Shown here: positions 1 to 7,762 of the stretch, piece by piece
Layout: each line of letters opens with the position of its first letter
Numbering within the stretch: position 1 is the stretch's first letter
NCBI GenBank assembly: GCA_027315165.1
Contig: DAHUYN010000006.1
Coordinates: 60,708 to 124,707, forward strand
DNA: 64,000 bases
Origin: Thermoplasmata archaeon
GTDB lineage: Archaea > Thermoplasmatota > Thermoplasmata > Lutacidiplasmatales > UBA184
Reading direction: 5' to 3'
Notes under the pieces: model-generated
Database searches by the model: none
What the model was told of the DNA's origin: nothing
What the model saw: the letters and a program-made list of their open reading frames with translations, nothing else
Translations under genes and position numbers: made by a program

Positions 1-825
1 CGCGTCCCTCAAGAGCGTCGGGGGCGCGACCGGCTCCCATGCGCCGTTCCAGGCGACCGGGCCGCCCAGCCGAACCCCGAGGAAGTGAGTCGCCTCGACC
101 CCGACGGTCGCGAGGATCCCTTCGCCGCCCGGCCCGAGCCGCTCGACGAGACGGCGGAGTCCCAGCGCCGTCGGGACCGTCGGCGCCGCTCCGAGGCCGA
201 CCGGAGCGGCCGGACTCGTCTCGGCGCTCGCCTCTGGCTGTTGTCGGCGCCAGGCGGAGAGAAGAACGGGGGGCGCCTCTCTCGCGACCAGCTGCAGCGC
301 GAGGGCGCTCGACGGACTCGCGAGGCCGGTCGAGGCCGTCGCCGCGCGGCACCAGGCCTCCGCGTCGGGGGGATGGTGGGCCGCGTGACGACGTCCGCCG
401 TGCTCCAACACCGAGAGCCCCACGCCCTCGGCGATCTCGAAAGCGACCCCTCCGGCCCCGCTCTCCGGATGCGCGGTCGCCGGCGTCGAGGGGTCGACGA
501 CCGCGACGAGCGCGCGGCCGTCGGAGGGCGCCCGGCTCGCGAGCGCGAGGGCCGCCGCGAGCGCGCCGGGCCCCTCCCCGTGGTGCCGCACCGCGACGTG
601 AGGAACGCCGAGAAGCTCGGGCAGCGCGGCCTCCGCCTCGGCGTTGTAGCGGCCGACGAGGTCGAGCGCGACGACCGGTCCGGCGGCGCCGCCGGGGCGG
701 TCGACGAGCGCTTCGAGCAGCTCGGCGGCGATCGTGACAGGGTCCTCGTCCGGCCCCTCGACCTCGAGAGCGCCGGTGCGCCAGCGGCTCCGGTAGGCGG
801 TCCCGGCCACGATCGCCCGCGCCAT
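1..825 (-). CDS. Degenerate HMG-CoA synthase-like (thiolase-fold) protein, 3' end outside window
   Basis: This reading frame is open from an ATG at 825 to the window edge (275 codons, no stop). The start lies one base after the thiolase stop, so the two are surely co-transcribed. The fold pattern follows archaeal HMG-CoA synthase: an N-terminal AIVAGTAYRSRWR stretch, then a PDEDPVTIAAE segment where the family has PDEDxVTMA, a GPGALAAALALA helix where the family has its CKAGTAAL nucleophile helix, a GAGGVAFEIAEG segment, and a late strand resembling the family's ILLVSYGSG. The catalytic cysteine is not present, and the middle looks shortened, so I infer a non-catalytic homologue. In methanogens and Thermococcus, thiolase and HMGCS form a complex bridged by a DUF35 protein, and this gene may be a structural or bridging partner in such a complex. 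A DUF35 domain could follow beyond the edge. Family assignment is by eye only. Confidence 0.6.
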   Translation of the reverse strand, partial: MARAIVAGTAYRSRWRTGALEVEGPDEDPVTIAAELLEALVDRPGGAAGPVVALDLVGRYNAEAEAALPELLGVPHVAVRHHGEGPGALAAALALASRAPSDGRALVAVVDPSTPATAHPESGAGGVAFEIAEGVGLSVLEHGGRRHAAHHPPDAEAWCRAATASTGLASPSSALALQLVAREAPPVLLSAWRRQQPEASAETSPAAPVGLGAAPTVPTALGLRRLVERLGPGGEGILATVGVEATHFLGVRLGGPVAWNGAWEPVAPPTLLRDA

Positions 826-826
826 C

Positions 827-1993
827 TCAGGCCACCGAGAAGATCGTCACGGTCGCGCTCGCCCCCGAGCCCCCGACGTTGTGCGTGAGCGCTCGCTCCG
901 CGCCCCGCACCTGGCGGGCGCCCGCCGCCTGACGCAGTTGTTGAAAGACCTCGTAGGCCTGGCTCGCCCCGGTCGCGCCGATCGGATGGCCCTTGGCCTT
1001 GAGACCCCCGTCCGGGTTGACGGGGAAGGCGCCGCCGAGCCGGGTGGCGCCGGAGTGTGTGAGCGCCGCCGCTTCGCCCGGCGCGGCGAAGCCGAGGTCC
1101 TCGAGCGCGAGGAGCTCGGCGATCGTGAAGCAGTCGTGCACCTCGGCGAACGAGATCTGTCGCCGCTCGAGGCCGGAGCGCCGGAACGCCTCCTCGGCGG
1201 CCCAGCGCGTGGCCGCGAGGCTCGTCAGGGACGGCCGCTCCTGCACGGCGAGGTAGTCCGACCCGGCCCCGGTCGCCGCGACGTAGACGGGCGTGTCGGT
1301 GTAGGCCCGGGCCCGATCCTCGCCCGCCAGGACGAGCGCGACGGCGCCGTCGGAGACCGGGCAGCAGTCCAGGAGCCGCAGGGGGTCGGCGACGCGCGGG
1401 GAGGCAAGGACCTGCTCGACGGTCACCGGCTTACGGAACTGCGCGTTCGGGTTCGCGACGGCGTGGGCGTGGTTCTTCACCGCGACCTCCGCGAGCGCCT
1501 CGCGGGAGGTCCCGTACTCGTGCTGATGTCGCGAGGCCAAGAGCGCATAGACGCCCGCGAACGTGAGGCCGGCGAGCCGCTCCCACTCCGTGTCCCCCGA
1601 GACGCCCAGCCAGTAGCGGCGGCGGGTCGGCGTCGGGTCCGTCATCTTCTCGAGGCCGACGACCAGCGCCACGTCGGTGGCGTCGCTCTCGATTGCCCGG
1701 ACGGCGTCCCGGAGCGCGAACCCCGCGGAGGCGCAGGCGTTCTCGACCCGGGTCACGGGCGCGGAGACGAGGCCGGCCTCCTCCGCGACGACCGCGGAGA
1801 CGTTGCCGAGCTGCCAGCCCGAGAACCCCAGCGTCCCGACGTACGCCTCCCGCACGTCGCTCGGGGCGAGACCCTTGTCGACGCTCGCGAAGGCGCCCGA
1901 GATCGCGGTCCGGAGGAGCGCCCGCGGTCCCTCTGCGAGGGCGCCGAAGCGCGTGTGGCCTGCGCCGACGATCGCTGCCCGCCGCCGACCCAC
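827..1993 (-). CDS. Archaeal acetyl-CoA acetyltransferase (thiolase)
   Basis: A 388-residue thiolase of the archaeal type that condenses two acetyl-CoA to acetoacetyl-CoA, the first step of the mevalonate pathway. The nucleophilic Cys is about residue 87 in ENACASAG. The archaeal signature EVHDCFTIAE follows in the C-terminal half, and the catalytic His is in GHPIGATG (about 335-342). As in other archaeal thiolases, the usual C-terminal cysteine is replaced by a glycine-rich stretch (HNVGGSGA). I chose the GTG at 1993 because the thiolase fold begins there (GRRRAAIVGAGHTRFG) and a TATA-like box lies about 20-25 nt upstream. A longer ATG start at 2092 would run through the divergent promoter. 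It is followed directly by the HMGCS-like gene. Confidence 0.9.
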   Translation of the reverse strand: MGRRRAAIVGAGHTRFGALAEGPRALLRTAISGAFASVDKGLAPSDVREAYVGTLGFSGWQLGNVSAVVAEEAGLVSAPVTRVENACASAGFALRDAVRAIESDATDVALVVGLEKMTDPTPTRRRYWLGVSGDTEWERLAGLTFAGVYALLASRHQHEYGTSREALAEVAVKNHAHAVANPNAQFRKPVTVEQVLASPRVADPLRLLDCCPVSDGAVALVLAGEDRARAYTDTPVYVAATGAGSDYLAVQERPSLTSLAATRWAAEEAFRRSGLERRQISFAEVHDCFTIAELLALEDLGFAAPGEAAALTHSGATRLGGAFPVNPDGGLKAKGHPIGATGASQAYEVFQQLRQAAGARQVRGAERALTHNVGGSGASATVTIFSVA

Positions 1994-2010
1994 GCTGCGC
2001 CCCCGAAGCC

Positions 2011-2041
2011 GCTTTACGCGCTCACTCCTGCGTCCATAAAA
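2011..2041. promoter_or_regulatory. Divergent TATA boxes for thiolase and ubiX
   Basis: Plus strand: ccataaaagg (about 2034-2043) sits about 22 nt before the CTG that begins the UbiX fold, the spacing expected for a leaderless archaeal transcript. Minus strand: a weaker cgtaaagc box (2011-2018) sits about 20 nt before the thiolase GTG at 1993. Confidence 0.5.
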
Positions 2042-2057
2042 GGGCGAGGCTGGGAAG

Positions 2058-2633
2058 CTGTCCGACGAACCTCCGATCGTCCTCGGCATCACGGGTGCGA
2101 GCGGCGCGCCGATCGCGCGGGCCGCGCTCGAGGCGCTCCACGAGGCCCGCGTGCCCGTCGCGCTCGTCGTCTCGAAGGGGGCCGTTCCCGTGCTGTTGGA
2201 GGAGTGCGGCGTCGGCGTCGAGGCGCTCGCCCCGCTCGCCTCCGTCGTCTACGACGACGGCGACCTCGCGAGCCCGATCGCCTCCGGCTCGCGCCGCACC
2301 CGGGCCATGGCGATCGTCCCCTGCTCGACGAACACGCTCGCCAAGGTCGCGCTCGGCCTTTCGGACACGCTCCTCACGCGGGCCGCCCAGGTCCATCTCA
2401 AGGAGCACCGCCCCCTGGTCCTCGTGCCGCGGGAGACGCCGCTCTCCGTCGTGGCGCTCCGCCACCTGACGACGCTCGCCGAGCAGGGGGTCGTCATCCT
2501 CCCGGCCTCGGGCGCCTACTACACGCATCCCCAGAGCGTCGACGACATCACGCGGTTCCTGGCGGGCCGCCTCCTCGACCACCTCGCGGTGCCGCACCGG
2601 CTCTACCGAGGGTGGCGCGAGGGGGAGGCGTAG
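2058..2633 (+). CDS. ubiX: UbiX/Pad1-family flavin prenyltransferase, probable CTG start
   Basis: About 191 residues, the normal size of the family. UbiX joins a dimethylallyl group to FMN to make the prenylated flavin cofactor used by UbiD-type decarboxylases. The N-terminal GITGASGAP loop, the central PCSTNTLAKVALGLSDTL segment and the LVPRETPLS motif (phosphate/prenyl site) are all present. The fold needs residues upstream of the first GTG (2151), yet between the upstream in-frame stop (2037) and 2151 there is no ATG, GTG or TTG. The only near-cognate codon is CTG at 2058, correctly placed behind a TATA box. I infer a leaderless CTG start. The next gene begins one base after the stop. No UbiD partner is in the window. 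Confidence 0.85.
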   Translation: MSDEPPIVLGITGASGAPIARAALEALHEARVPVALVVSKGAVPVLLEECGVGVEALAPLASVVYDDGDLASPIASGSRRTRAMAIVPCSTNTLAKVALGLSDTLLTRAAQVHLKEHRPLVLVPRETPLSVVALRHLTTLAEQGVVILPASGAYYTHPQSVDDITRFLAGRLLDHLAVPHRLYRGWREGEA

Positions 2634-2634
2634 G

Positions 2635-3180
2635 ATGGTCGCGAGACGCCTCGCCGAACTGTTCCCGCTGCCGTTCGTCGCCGTCGTCGTCCTCCTCGTC
2701 GTGCTCATCTTTCTCACTCCGAACCTGCTCGTCGGCGGCTCGCCGGCCGCCGGGAGCCTCGCGACGCAGGCCCAGCTCCGCATCGACCTGCCCCCCGGGT
2801 CGACGACGCTCCACTGCTACGTCGAGGGGCTCTCCCCCGTCCGCTACGCGGTGATCTCGGCCCGCGTGGCCACGAATGTCTCGTGGCAGCCCCTTCCCGT
2901 CGTCGCGAACCTGACCTGGAGCAACGCGAGCTACGACACCGAGGTCCTCGCCGCCGCGTTCACGGCGGCCGGCTTCCCGGTCGCGGTCAACGTGAGCGCG
3001 ACCTACATCGACTCGACCGGGACGGCGGTGACCTACTGGGGCCTCTACGAGTTCGACCTGCAGGGGACCACGCTCTTCACGGTCCCGCTCGACCCGTCCC
3101 TGCCGAGCGTCGGCGCGACGCCGGTGGCGTCGCTCCCGTTCGCCCTCCTCCTCGCGACGGTGCCGCCGGGAGGACCCTGA
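2635..3180 (+). CDS. Small secreted or membrane-anchored protein, function unknown
   Basis: 181 residues. A basic N-terminus (MVARR) is followed by a strongly hydrophobic helix (about residues 12-30, FVAVVVLLVVLIFL) acting as signal anchor or signal peptide, then about 150 residues of beta-rich sequence with several N-x-S/T sequons (for example NVSW, NLTW, NASY, NVSA), as expected of an exported, possibly glycosylated domain. The extreme C-terminus is again fairly hydrophobic but short. It starts one base after ubiX and its stop overlaps the next start (TGATG), so the pair is translationally coupled. I do not recognise the family. Confidence 0.65.
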   Translation: MVARRLAELFPLPFVAVVVLLVVLIFLTPNLLVGGSPAAGSLATQAQLRIDLPPGSTTLHCYVEGLSPVRYAVISARVATNVSWQPLPVVANLTWSNASYDTEVLAAAFTAAGFPVAVNVSATYIDSTGTAVTYWGLYEFDLQGTTLFTVPLDPSLPSVGATPVASLPFALLLATVPPGGP

Positions 3181-3536
3181 TGCGCCGGGCGCCGACGTTC
3201 GTCTTCTGGACCGCCGTCATCCTCGTGCTCGTCGTCGTCGAGCTCGCCGAGATCACGAGGCTGTTCACGCTGCCGATCCAGTCCGCCTTCGGCAACATCG
3301 TCGGGTTCGTCTTCTCGCTCGTCTTCACGACGATCCTCGCCCTCATCGGAGCCCTCTTCATCGGGATCTACATCTCCCAGCGGATGCAGGCGAGCGTCGG
3401 CTTCAGCCCGTTCGAGGAGGAGATGCTGAAGATGGCCGCCGACGTCAAGCGGCTCCGGGCCGACGTCGAGGAGCTCAAGGCGGCCTCCCGCGAGCCCGCC
3501 GCGTCGGCCCCCGAGGCGGTCGAGGAGGCGCCGTGA
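3180..3536 (+). CDS. Small two-helix membrane protein with C-terminal coiled coil
   Basis: 118 residues. Two hydrophobic helices (about 8-27 and 42-66) are followed by a charged heptad-like helix (MLKMAADVKRLRADVEELKA) and an Ala/Pro/Glu-rich tail. The ATG overlaps the stop of the preceding membrane-anchored gene, and its own stop overlaps the GTG of the GMP synthase subunit (GTGA). The two small membrane proteins may form a complex, with the coiled coil in the cytoplasm. Function unknown. Confidence 0.65.
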   Translation: MRRAPTFVFWTAVILVLVVVELAEITRLFTLPIQSAFGNIVGFVFSLVFTTILALIGALFIGIYISQRMQASVGFSPFEEEMLKMAADVKRLRADVEELKAASREPAASAPEAVEEAP

Positions 3537-4096
3537 GGATCCCGGTGATCGACAACGGGGGCCAGTGGACCCACCGCGAGTGGCGGGTCCTCCGAGACCT
3601 CGAGGTCGAGAGCACGATCCTCCCCAACACCGTCGGCCTCGAGGAGGTCGACGCGGACGGCGTCGTCCTCTCGGGCGGCGCCCTCAGCCTCGAGGGCTCG
3701 GACGCGCCCCTCGGTCGGGTCGGCGAATGGGTCGAGAAGGTCGACATCCCCGTCCTCGGCATCTGCGTCGGGCACCAGTTCCTCGCGCGCCACTTCGGGG
3801 GGCTCGTCGGCAAGGCCGCGGCGCCCGAGTTCGGACGCGTTCAGGTGACGATCGACCGGCCGCACCCGCTCCTCGAAGGGCTCTCCTCCCCGTTCACCGC
3901 CTGGGCGAGCCACAACGACCAGGTGACGAAGCTCCCCGACGGGTGGCTCGCGCTGGCCCACTCACCCTCGTGCCCCACGCAGGCGATCGCGCACCCGACG
4001 CGCCCGATCGTCGGTGTCCAGTTCCATCCCGAGGTCGAGCACACGCAGGGCGGGCGCCGGGTCTTCGAGAACTTCCTGGACCTCTGCCGCCGGTAG
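3533..4096 (+). CDS. guaAA: GMP synthase subunit A (glutamine amidotransferase)
   Basis: 187 residues, the size of the separate archaeal glutaminase subunit, which hydrolyses glutamine and passes ammonia to the PP-loop subunit B that aminates XMP to GMP. The class I amidotransferase triad is visible: Cys78 in GICVGHQ, and His165 and Glu167 in VQFHPEVEHT. The oxyanion-strand motif reads VVLSGGA. The GTG start overlaps the stop of the previous gene by four bases. Subunit B is not in this window. The fit to the family is good along the whole length. Confidence 0.93.
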   Translation: MRIPVIDNGGQWTHREWRVLRDLEVESTILPNTVGLEEVDADGVVLSGGALSLEGSDAPLGRVGEWVEKVDIPVLGICVGHQFLARHFGGLVGKAAAPEFGRVQVTIDRPHPLLEGLSSPFTAWASHNDQVTKLPDGWLALAHSPSCPTQAIAHPTRPIVGVQFHPEVEHTQGGRRVFENFLDLCRR

Positions 4097-4114
4097 GGTC
4101 TCTCGAGGACGACG

Positions 4115-5671
4115 ATGCGAGCACGGAGAGCCTCGGGAGGTCGCGAGGGAGAGCTCCTCCAAAGGGCCGGTCGGCTCCGAAAGGACCCGGGCCTCCTTCT
4201 CCCGACGCTCGCCCCCGGCTGCCCGAGCGCGAAGTTCGACCGGCTCCGCGCCGCGCTCGACGTCGTCCGCGACGCGCGCGACGACGCCGACCGCCTGGGA
4301 CGCTTGGCCCGCCGTGGAGACCCGATCGCCCGCTCGCTCGCCGGACTGTTCAAGTTCTACCTCGAGGAAGAGCTCCCCGGGCTGCTCGTCGCCCGCTACC
4401 CGTCGGGCGAGGTCTCGTTCGCCCCCCTCGCGCGAGCCCCGAAGGAGAGCCAGATCGCCGTGCAGCAGTACGACGATCCCGAGCGGCTGCTCCTCGGGTA
4501 TCTCTCGTGGGCCCGAAAGGGCTACCACTTCTTCGCCACCTCCCGCTCGCTCTACACGACGGGCCCTTCGCCGGCGCCGCCCGAGGAGGTCCGGCAGGCG
4601 TTCCTCCACGACCTTCCCTACCGCCTCGAGCGGGGACATGACGGCCCCGTCTACGCCTGCTCGCACCTCCTCAAGGGCGAGCCGGTCCCCTACCTCGAGG
4701 TCGGCTGGACCGGCGCGGGGATCACGTTCCGGGTCTGCCGCAACTGCACGCGCGACGACCGCCAGCTCCTCGCCGCGCTCACGCGCCGGCTCGCGGTCCC
4801 GAAGCCGGAGCGCGCGTTCCCGGTGACGCTCTCGCTCAACGTCGAGTGCCGCGCGGGCGGCGACTGCCCTCACGCCCGCCTGCCGCCGCCGTCCCGAGGC
4901 CTCCGCAAGGCCTACCTGTTCGGCCGTCGCTCCGACGCCCAGGCCCTCGACGAGTACCGCCGCGAGCTCGCTTCGCAGCTCGACCGCGGGCGGGAGCCGC
5001 GCTTCGTCGCGGCCGGCGTCTGCTACGGGGCCGACCGCCCCGCGTTCGTCGACGCGCTCGCGCCGACCGCCGCCGAGAGGAAGGCCCTCGAGGGGGCCCT
5101 CGCGACGGTCTCGGGCCCGTTCGAGCTCCCGGAGGCGAAGGCCAGCCAGGCCCTCGAGCGCCTCTGGCACGACCACGCCGACGAGATCGTCCGGGCGATC
5201 GTCCCCGAACCGTCGCGGGCCGAGGAGCTCGTCCGGGAGGCCCGGGCGTCGCCGGGACGGGTCTCCGAGCTGCTCCACCGCGCGGCCCGCGAGACCGAGG
5301 AGCGGGCGCTCCTGGGTCGGCTGCCCCGGTTCCGCGAGCTCGCGCCCTCCGCCGCGCTCGCGGACCGGGTCGCGCGCGCCTACCGCACCGGCGGACGCGA
5401 CGCCGCCTCGAAGCAGGTCCTCTCGGCGCTTCCCCGGGAGGGCAAGGAGCGGGGGATCGGCTTCGGCCTCCTGCTCGCCCTCGACCTCGCGACGCCCCAG
5501 GTCTGGCAGTTCACGGAGACCGAGCAGGAGTTCGGCCGGAGCCTGGCCGAACGCGCCAAGCGGCTGCTCGTCGCCGAGCCCACCGAGTACGCCGCGGCCC
5601 TCTCCGAGCTCCTCTCCGCTGCGGGCGTTACCGACTGGGGGGTTGTCGAGCCGCTTCCACCTAGTACATGA
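4115..5671 (+). CDS. Uncharacterised 518-residue protein with a possible zinc site
   Basis: A soluble protein with no signal peptide or membrane helix. The N-terminal half contains four cysteines that could bind zinc: a CRNC pair (208-211) and C245/C251 in CRAGGDC, plus a C181-S-H nearby. The C-terminal half (about 260-510) is mostly charged alpha helix. It starts 18 bases after the GMP synthase subunit on the same strand. Codon use and composition match its neighbours. I do not recognise the family. The paired cysteines are spaced like a zinc ribbon or treble clef, which would fit a nucleic-acid-linked role, but that is a guess. Confidence 0.6.
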   Translation: MRARRASGGREGELLQRAGRLRKDPGLLLPTLAPGCPSAKFDRLRAALDVVRDARDDADRLGRLARRGDPIARSLAGLFKFYLEEELPGLLVARYPSGEVSFAPLARAPKESQIAVQQYDDPERLLLGYLSWARKGYHFFATSRSLYTTGPSPAPPEEVRQAFLHDLPYRLERGHDGPVYACSHLLKGEPVPYLEVGWTGAGITFRVCRNCTRDDRQLLAALTRRLAVPKPERAFPVTLSLNVECRAGGDCPHARLPPPSRGLRKAYLFGRRSDAQALDEYRRELASQLDRGREPRFVAAGVCYGADRPAFVDALAPTAAERKALEGALATVSGPFELPEAKASQALERLWHDHADEIVRAIVPEPSRAEELVREARASPGRVSELLHRAARETEERALLGRLPRFRELAPSAALADRVARAYRTGGRDAASKQVLSALPREGKERGIGFGLLLALDLATPQVWQFTETEQEFGRSLAERAKRLLVAEPTEYAAALSELLSAAGVTDWGVVEPLPPST

Positions 5672-5676
5672 GAATT

Positions 5677-5686
5677 GCGATATACT
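5677..5686 (+). promoter_or_regulatory. TATA-like box of the receiver-domain gene
   Basis: gcgatatact is AT-rich in a GC-rich gap, centred about 34 nt before the ATG at 5716. A second AT-rich patch (cctatagg, about 5698-5705) lies closer to the start and could be the initiator region. Confidence 0.4.
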
Positions 5687-5715
5687 CGGTCCCTCTTCCC
5701 TATAGGTAGCCCAAC

Positions 5716-6162
5716 ATGTCGGCGGCAGCCGCCTCGCGCGAGTCCCCGGGAGACTCCGTGGCCGCCGCCCCGAGCGCCGTCGTCGTGGCGGGCGACGAGG
5801 AGACCCGGGTGCTCCTCCGGGGCCTTCTCAAGCTCCACCACATCCTCGTCGTCGGCGAGGCCTCGAGCGCGGCCGCCGCCGACGACCTCCTCCGGACCCA
5901 CCGCCCGACGTTCCTCCTCTCCGATTCGAACCTGGTCGAGGGGAGCCTCGCCTGGATGATCCCGGCGGCCCGAACCGCTTCGCCCGGGACGCGCATCGTC
6001 CTGATCCGACCCCACGACGGCCCGCTGCCCCTGGAGGGCCGCGCCGTGCCCGATGCGACGATCCTCCGACCGTTCCGGCTCCGGGACCTGCTCGACGCCC
6101 TCATGCCCCCGCCGGAGGCACCGCCGCCGGACGGCGGGGTCGGGGCCGCCTCCGACCTCTAG
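5716..6162 (+). CDS. Stand-alone response-regulator receiver-like domain
   Basis: 148 residues with the alternating strand-helix pattern of a CheY-type receiver: AVVVAGDEETRVLLRGLL at the start (acidic pocket), LLSDSNLVEG where the phospho-acceptor Asp is expected, and LRPF where the conserved Lys-Pro-Phe sits. The switch Lys is thus replaced by Arg, and the residues around the Asp are unusual, so phosphorylation is uncertain. There is no output domain and no histidine kinase nearby. The Ala-rich N-terminal and Pro-rich C-terminal tails look disordered. Its stop shares a CTAG with the stop of the convergent dphB. Confidence 0.65.
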   Translation: MSAAAASRESPGDSVAAAPSAVVVAGDEETRVLLRGLLKLHHILVVGEASSAAAADDLLRTHRPTFLLSDSNLVEGSLAWMIPAARTASPGTRIVLIRPHDGPLPLEGRAVPDATILRPFRLRDLLDALMPPPEAPPPDGGVGAASDL

Positions 6163-6944
6163 GGACGGACGCTCGAGCGAACGCGGAAGCCGTCGATGGC
6201 GAGCGCCTCCTCCTCATGGAGCTCCGGCGCCGGGACGACGAGCGCGTGGAGCGGCGGGCCGAAGTCCACCCCGAGGAGGTCGGCCCGAGGGCCGAACCAG
6301 GCGCGGGCCTCGGGCGAGCCGACGCGGGCGACGACCGCGAGCGGCGCCTCCTCGGGCACGAGCGCCCCCGCGGGGTCGCGATCTCGAAGCAGTCCGAGCG
6401 CCTCGTGGGCCGTCATCCAGCGCCCCTCGGCGGGACGCAGGTCGAGGAGTACGAGCGTGTGGAGCCCCGTCGAGCGGTTCGCGTGGATCCGCTCGAGCGG
6501 GGAGGTCGGCGCGAACCCCGGGCTGGGGAACGGGAGCGAGACGGGCCGACCGAAGCGGTACGGCTGGAGTCCCAGGAACCCCGGGGCGGCGGAGAGGATC
6601 GTCGCGTTCGGCAGGTAGCGCCAGACGTGGCCCGAGCGCTCGGCCTCGCTCCGCAGCGCGACGTGGGTCGTGGCGGCGAACGGGTCCCCCGGGACGACGA
6701 GCGCGACGCGGGGGACGCTGGCGAGGGCCTCGAGGACGACGCGGCCCGACTCGAGCGCCTCTCGATCGAGCCGCTCGACGGGGCGGCCGATCTCGTCGGC
6801 CAGGCGCTCGAAGCTCCCCGGGGCGAGCCTGGAGGTGTACTCCTCGGCGAAGACCCGGCCGCAGCCCCGTAGCAGCTCGATCGCCCGTCGAGAGAGGTCC
6901 TTCTCGTCGTAGAGACCGGCCCCGACGAACCAGAGCTCGCCCAT
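6159..6944 (-). CDS. dphB: Diphthine synthase (Dph5 family)
   Basis: 261 residues, the usual archaeal size. It methylates the precursor on the modified histidine of elongation factor 2 with S-adenosylmethionine in diphthamide synthesis. It has the opening LWFVGAGLYDEKDLS (family GLGL..DLS), the CGRVFAEEYTS segment, ALVVPGDPFAATTH (AdoMet/substrate loop), the PNATILSAAPGFLGLQPYRFG block and LLDLRPAEGRWMT. It begins six bases after the stop of the tandem Usp gene, so it may be read through from the kdp operon. A functional link with potassium transport is not obvious. Confidence 0.93.
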   Translation of the reverse strand: MGELWFVGAGLYDEKDLSRRAIELLRGCGRVFAEEYTSRLAPGSFERLADEIGRPVERLDREALESGRVVLEALASVPRVALVVPGDPFAATTHVALRSEAERSGHVWRYLPNATILSAAPGFLGLQPYRFGRPVSLPFPSPGFAPTSPLERIHANRSTGLHTLVLLDLRPAEGRWMTAHEALGLLRDRDPAGALVPEEAPLAVVARVGSPEARAWFGPRADLLGVDFGPPLHALVVPAPELHEEEALAIDGFRVRSSVRP

Positions 6945-6950
6945 CGCGGG

Positions 6951-7760
6951 CTAGCCTCGGACGGCCATCACGGGGCACGGCGCGGCACGGAACAGCTCCT
7001 CGAGGAATCGGCGCGTGAGGAGCGGGCCCTCCGACAGGCCCGGCTCCTCGGCGACGAGGAGGAGCCCGTACCGTTCTCGGGCGGCCTGCTGGAGGATGAT
7101 CTCGGGCAACCGGCGGCGACGGCCGAGGACGGCCGAGGAGAACCGGGAGCGCCGGTGCTCGAGCGGGAGCCCGCGGGGCGATCGGGTCGGCCCCTCGGCG
7201 TTCGGCTCGGCGACGAGGTCACGGCTCCCCAGCGACAGCGTGATGATCGGGATCCCGTGACGGCGAACGGCGAGCTCCTCGGCGAGGCGGATCGCCTTCG
7301 GGGGCGCCTCGCGGCCGCGCGTCGGGAGGAGGATCCGCTGGACCCGCTCCTCGATGAGCGCGAGGCGGTTCACGATGATGACGTCGCACGCCGCGTGGTG
7401 CAGGACCGAGCTCGCGGTGTGGCCGACGAACGGGTTGCGGCTTCGCTTGTCGCCGCCGAGCGTCATCAGGATGCCGTCGACGTTCCGCGACTCGCTGCTC
7501 TCGAGGATCTCGCCCGCGACGTCGACGCTGGCCCGGACCTCGGGTTCGACGCGGAGGTCGAGCGCCGCGCCCGCCTCGTGGGCCGGCACGACGATGTTGA
7601 CCGACGCCCGCCACTCCCTCGTCACCTGCGGGAGGGTCGTCGTCGGGATGACGTGGAGGAGCCGGATCTCGCCGTCGGTGTCCAACAGCGCGGCCCCGAA
7701 ACGGATCAGCGGTTCGACCTCGGAGGGCTCTCGGACGGGGATGAGCAGACGTCGATACAT
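6951..7760 (-). CDS. Tandem universal stress protein (UspA) domain protein
   Basis: 269 residues made of two UspA-type alpha/beta domains (about 1-135 and 138-269). Domain 1 opens with RRLLIPVREPSEVEPLI and contains VDGILMTLGGDK and HAACDVIIVN. Domain 2 has RILLPTRG and ends RAAPCPVMAVRG, both typical Usp ends. It starts two bases after the kdpC stop and is clearly part of the kdp operon. In bacteria the sensor kinase KdpD carries a Usp domain that takes part in kdp control. No KdpD or KdpE is present here, so a sensing role for this protein is a reasonable but untested inference. Confidence 0.85.
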   Translation of the reverse strand: MYRRLLIPVREPSEVEPLIRFGAALLDTDGEIRLLHVIPTTTLPQVTREWRASVNIVVPAHEAGAALDLRVEPEVRASVDVAGEILESSESRNVDGILMTLGGDKRSRNPFVGHTASSVLHHAACDVIIVNRLALIEERVQRILLPTRGREAPPKAIRLAEELAVRRHGIPIITLSLGSRDLVAEPNAEGPTRSPRGLPLEHRRSRFSSAVLGRRRRLPEIILQQAARERYGLLLVAEEPGLSEGPLLTRRFLEELFRAAPCPVMAVRG

Positions 7761-7762
7761 CG

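Noticed and set aside
2058..2150. Starting ubiX at GTG 2151
   Set aside because: This would remove the conserved GITGASG loop and the first strand, which are intact upstream in the same frame.
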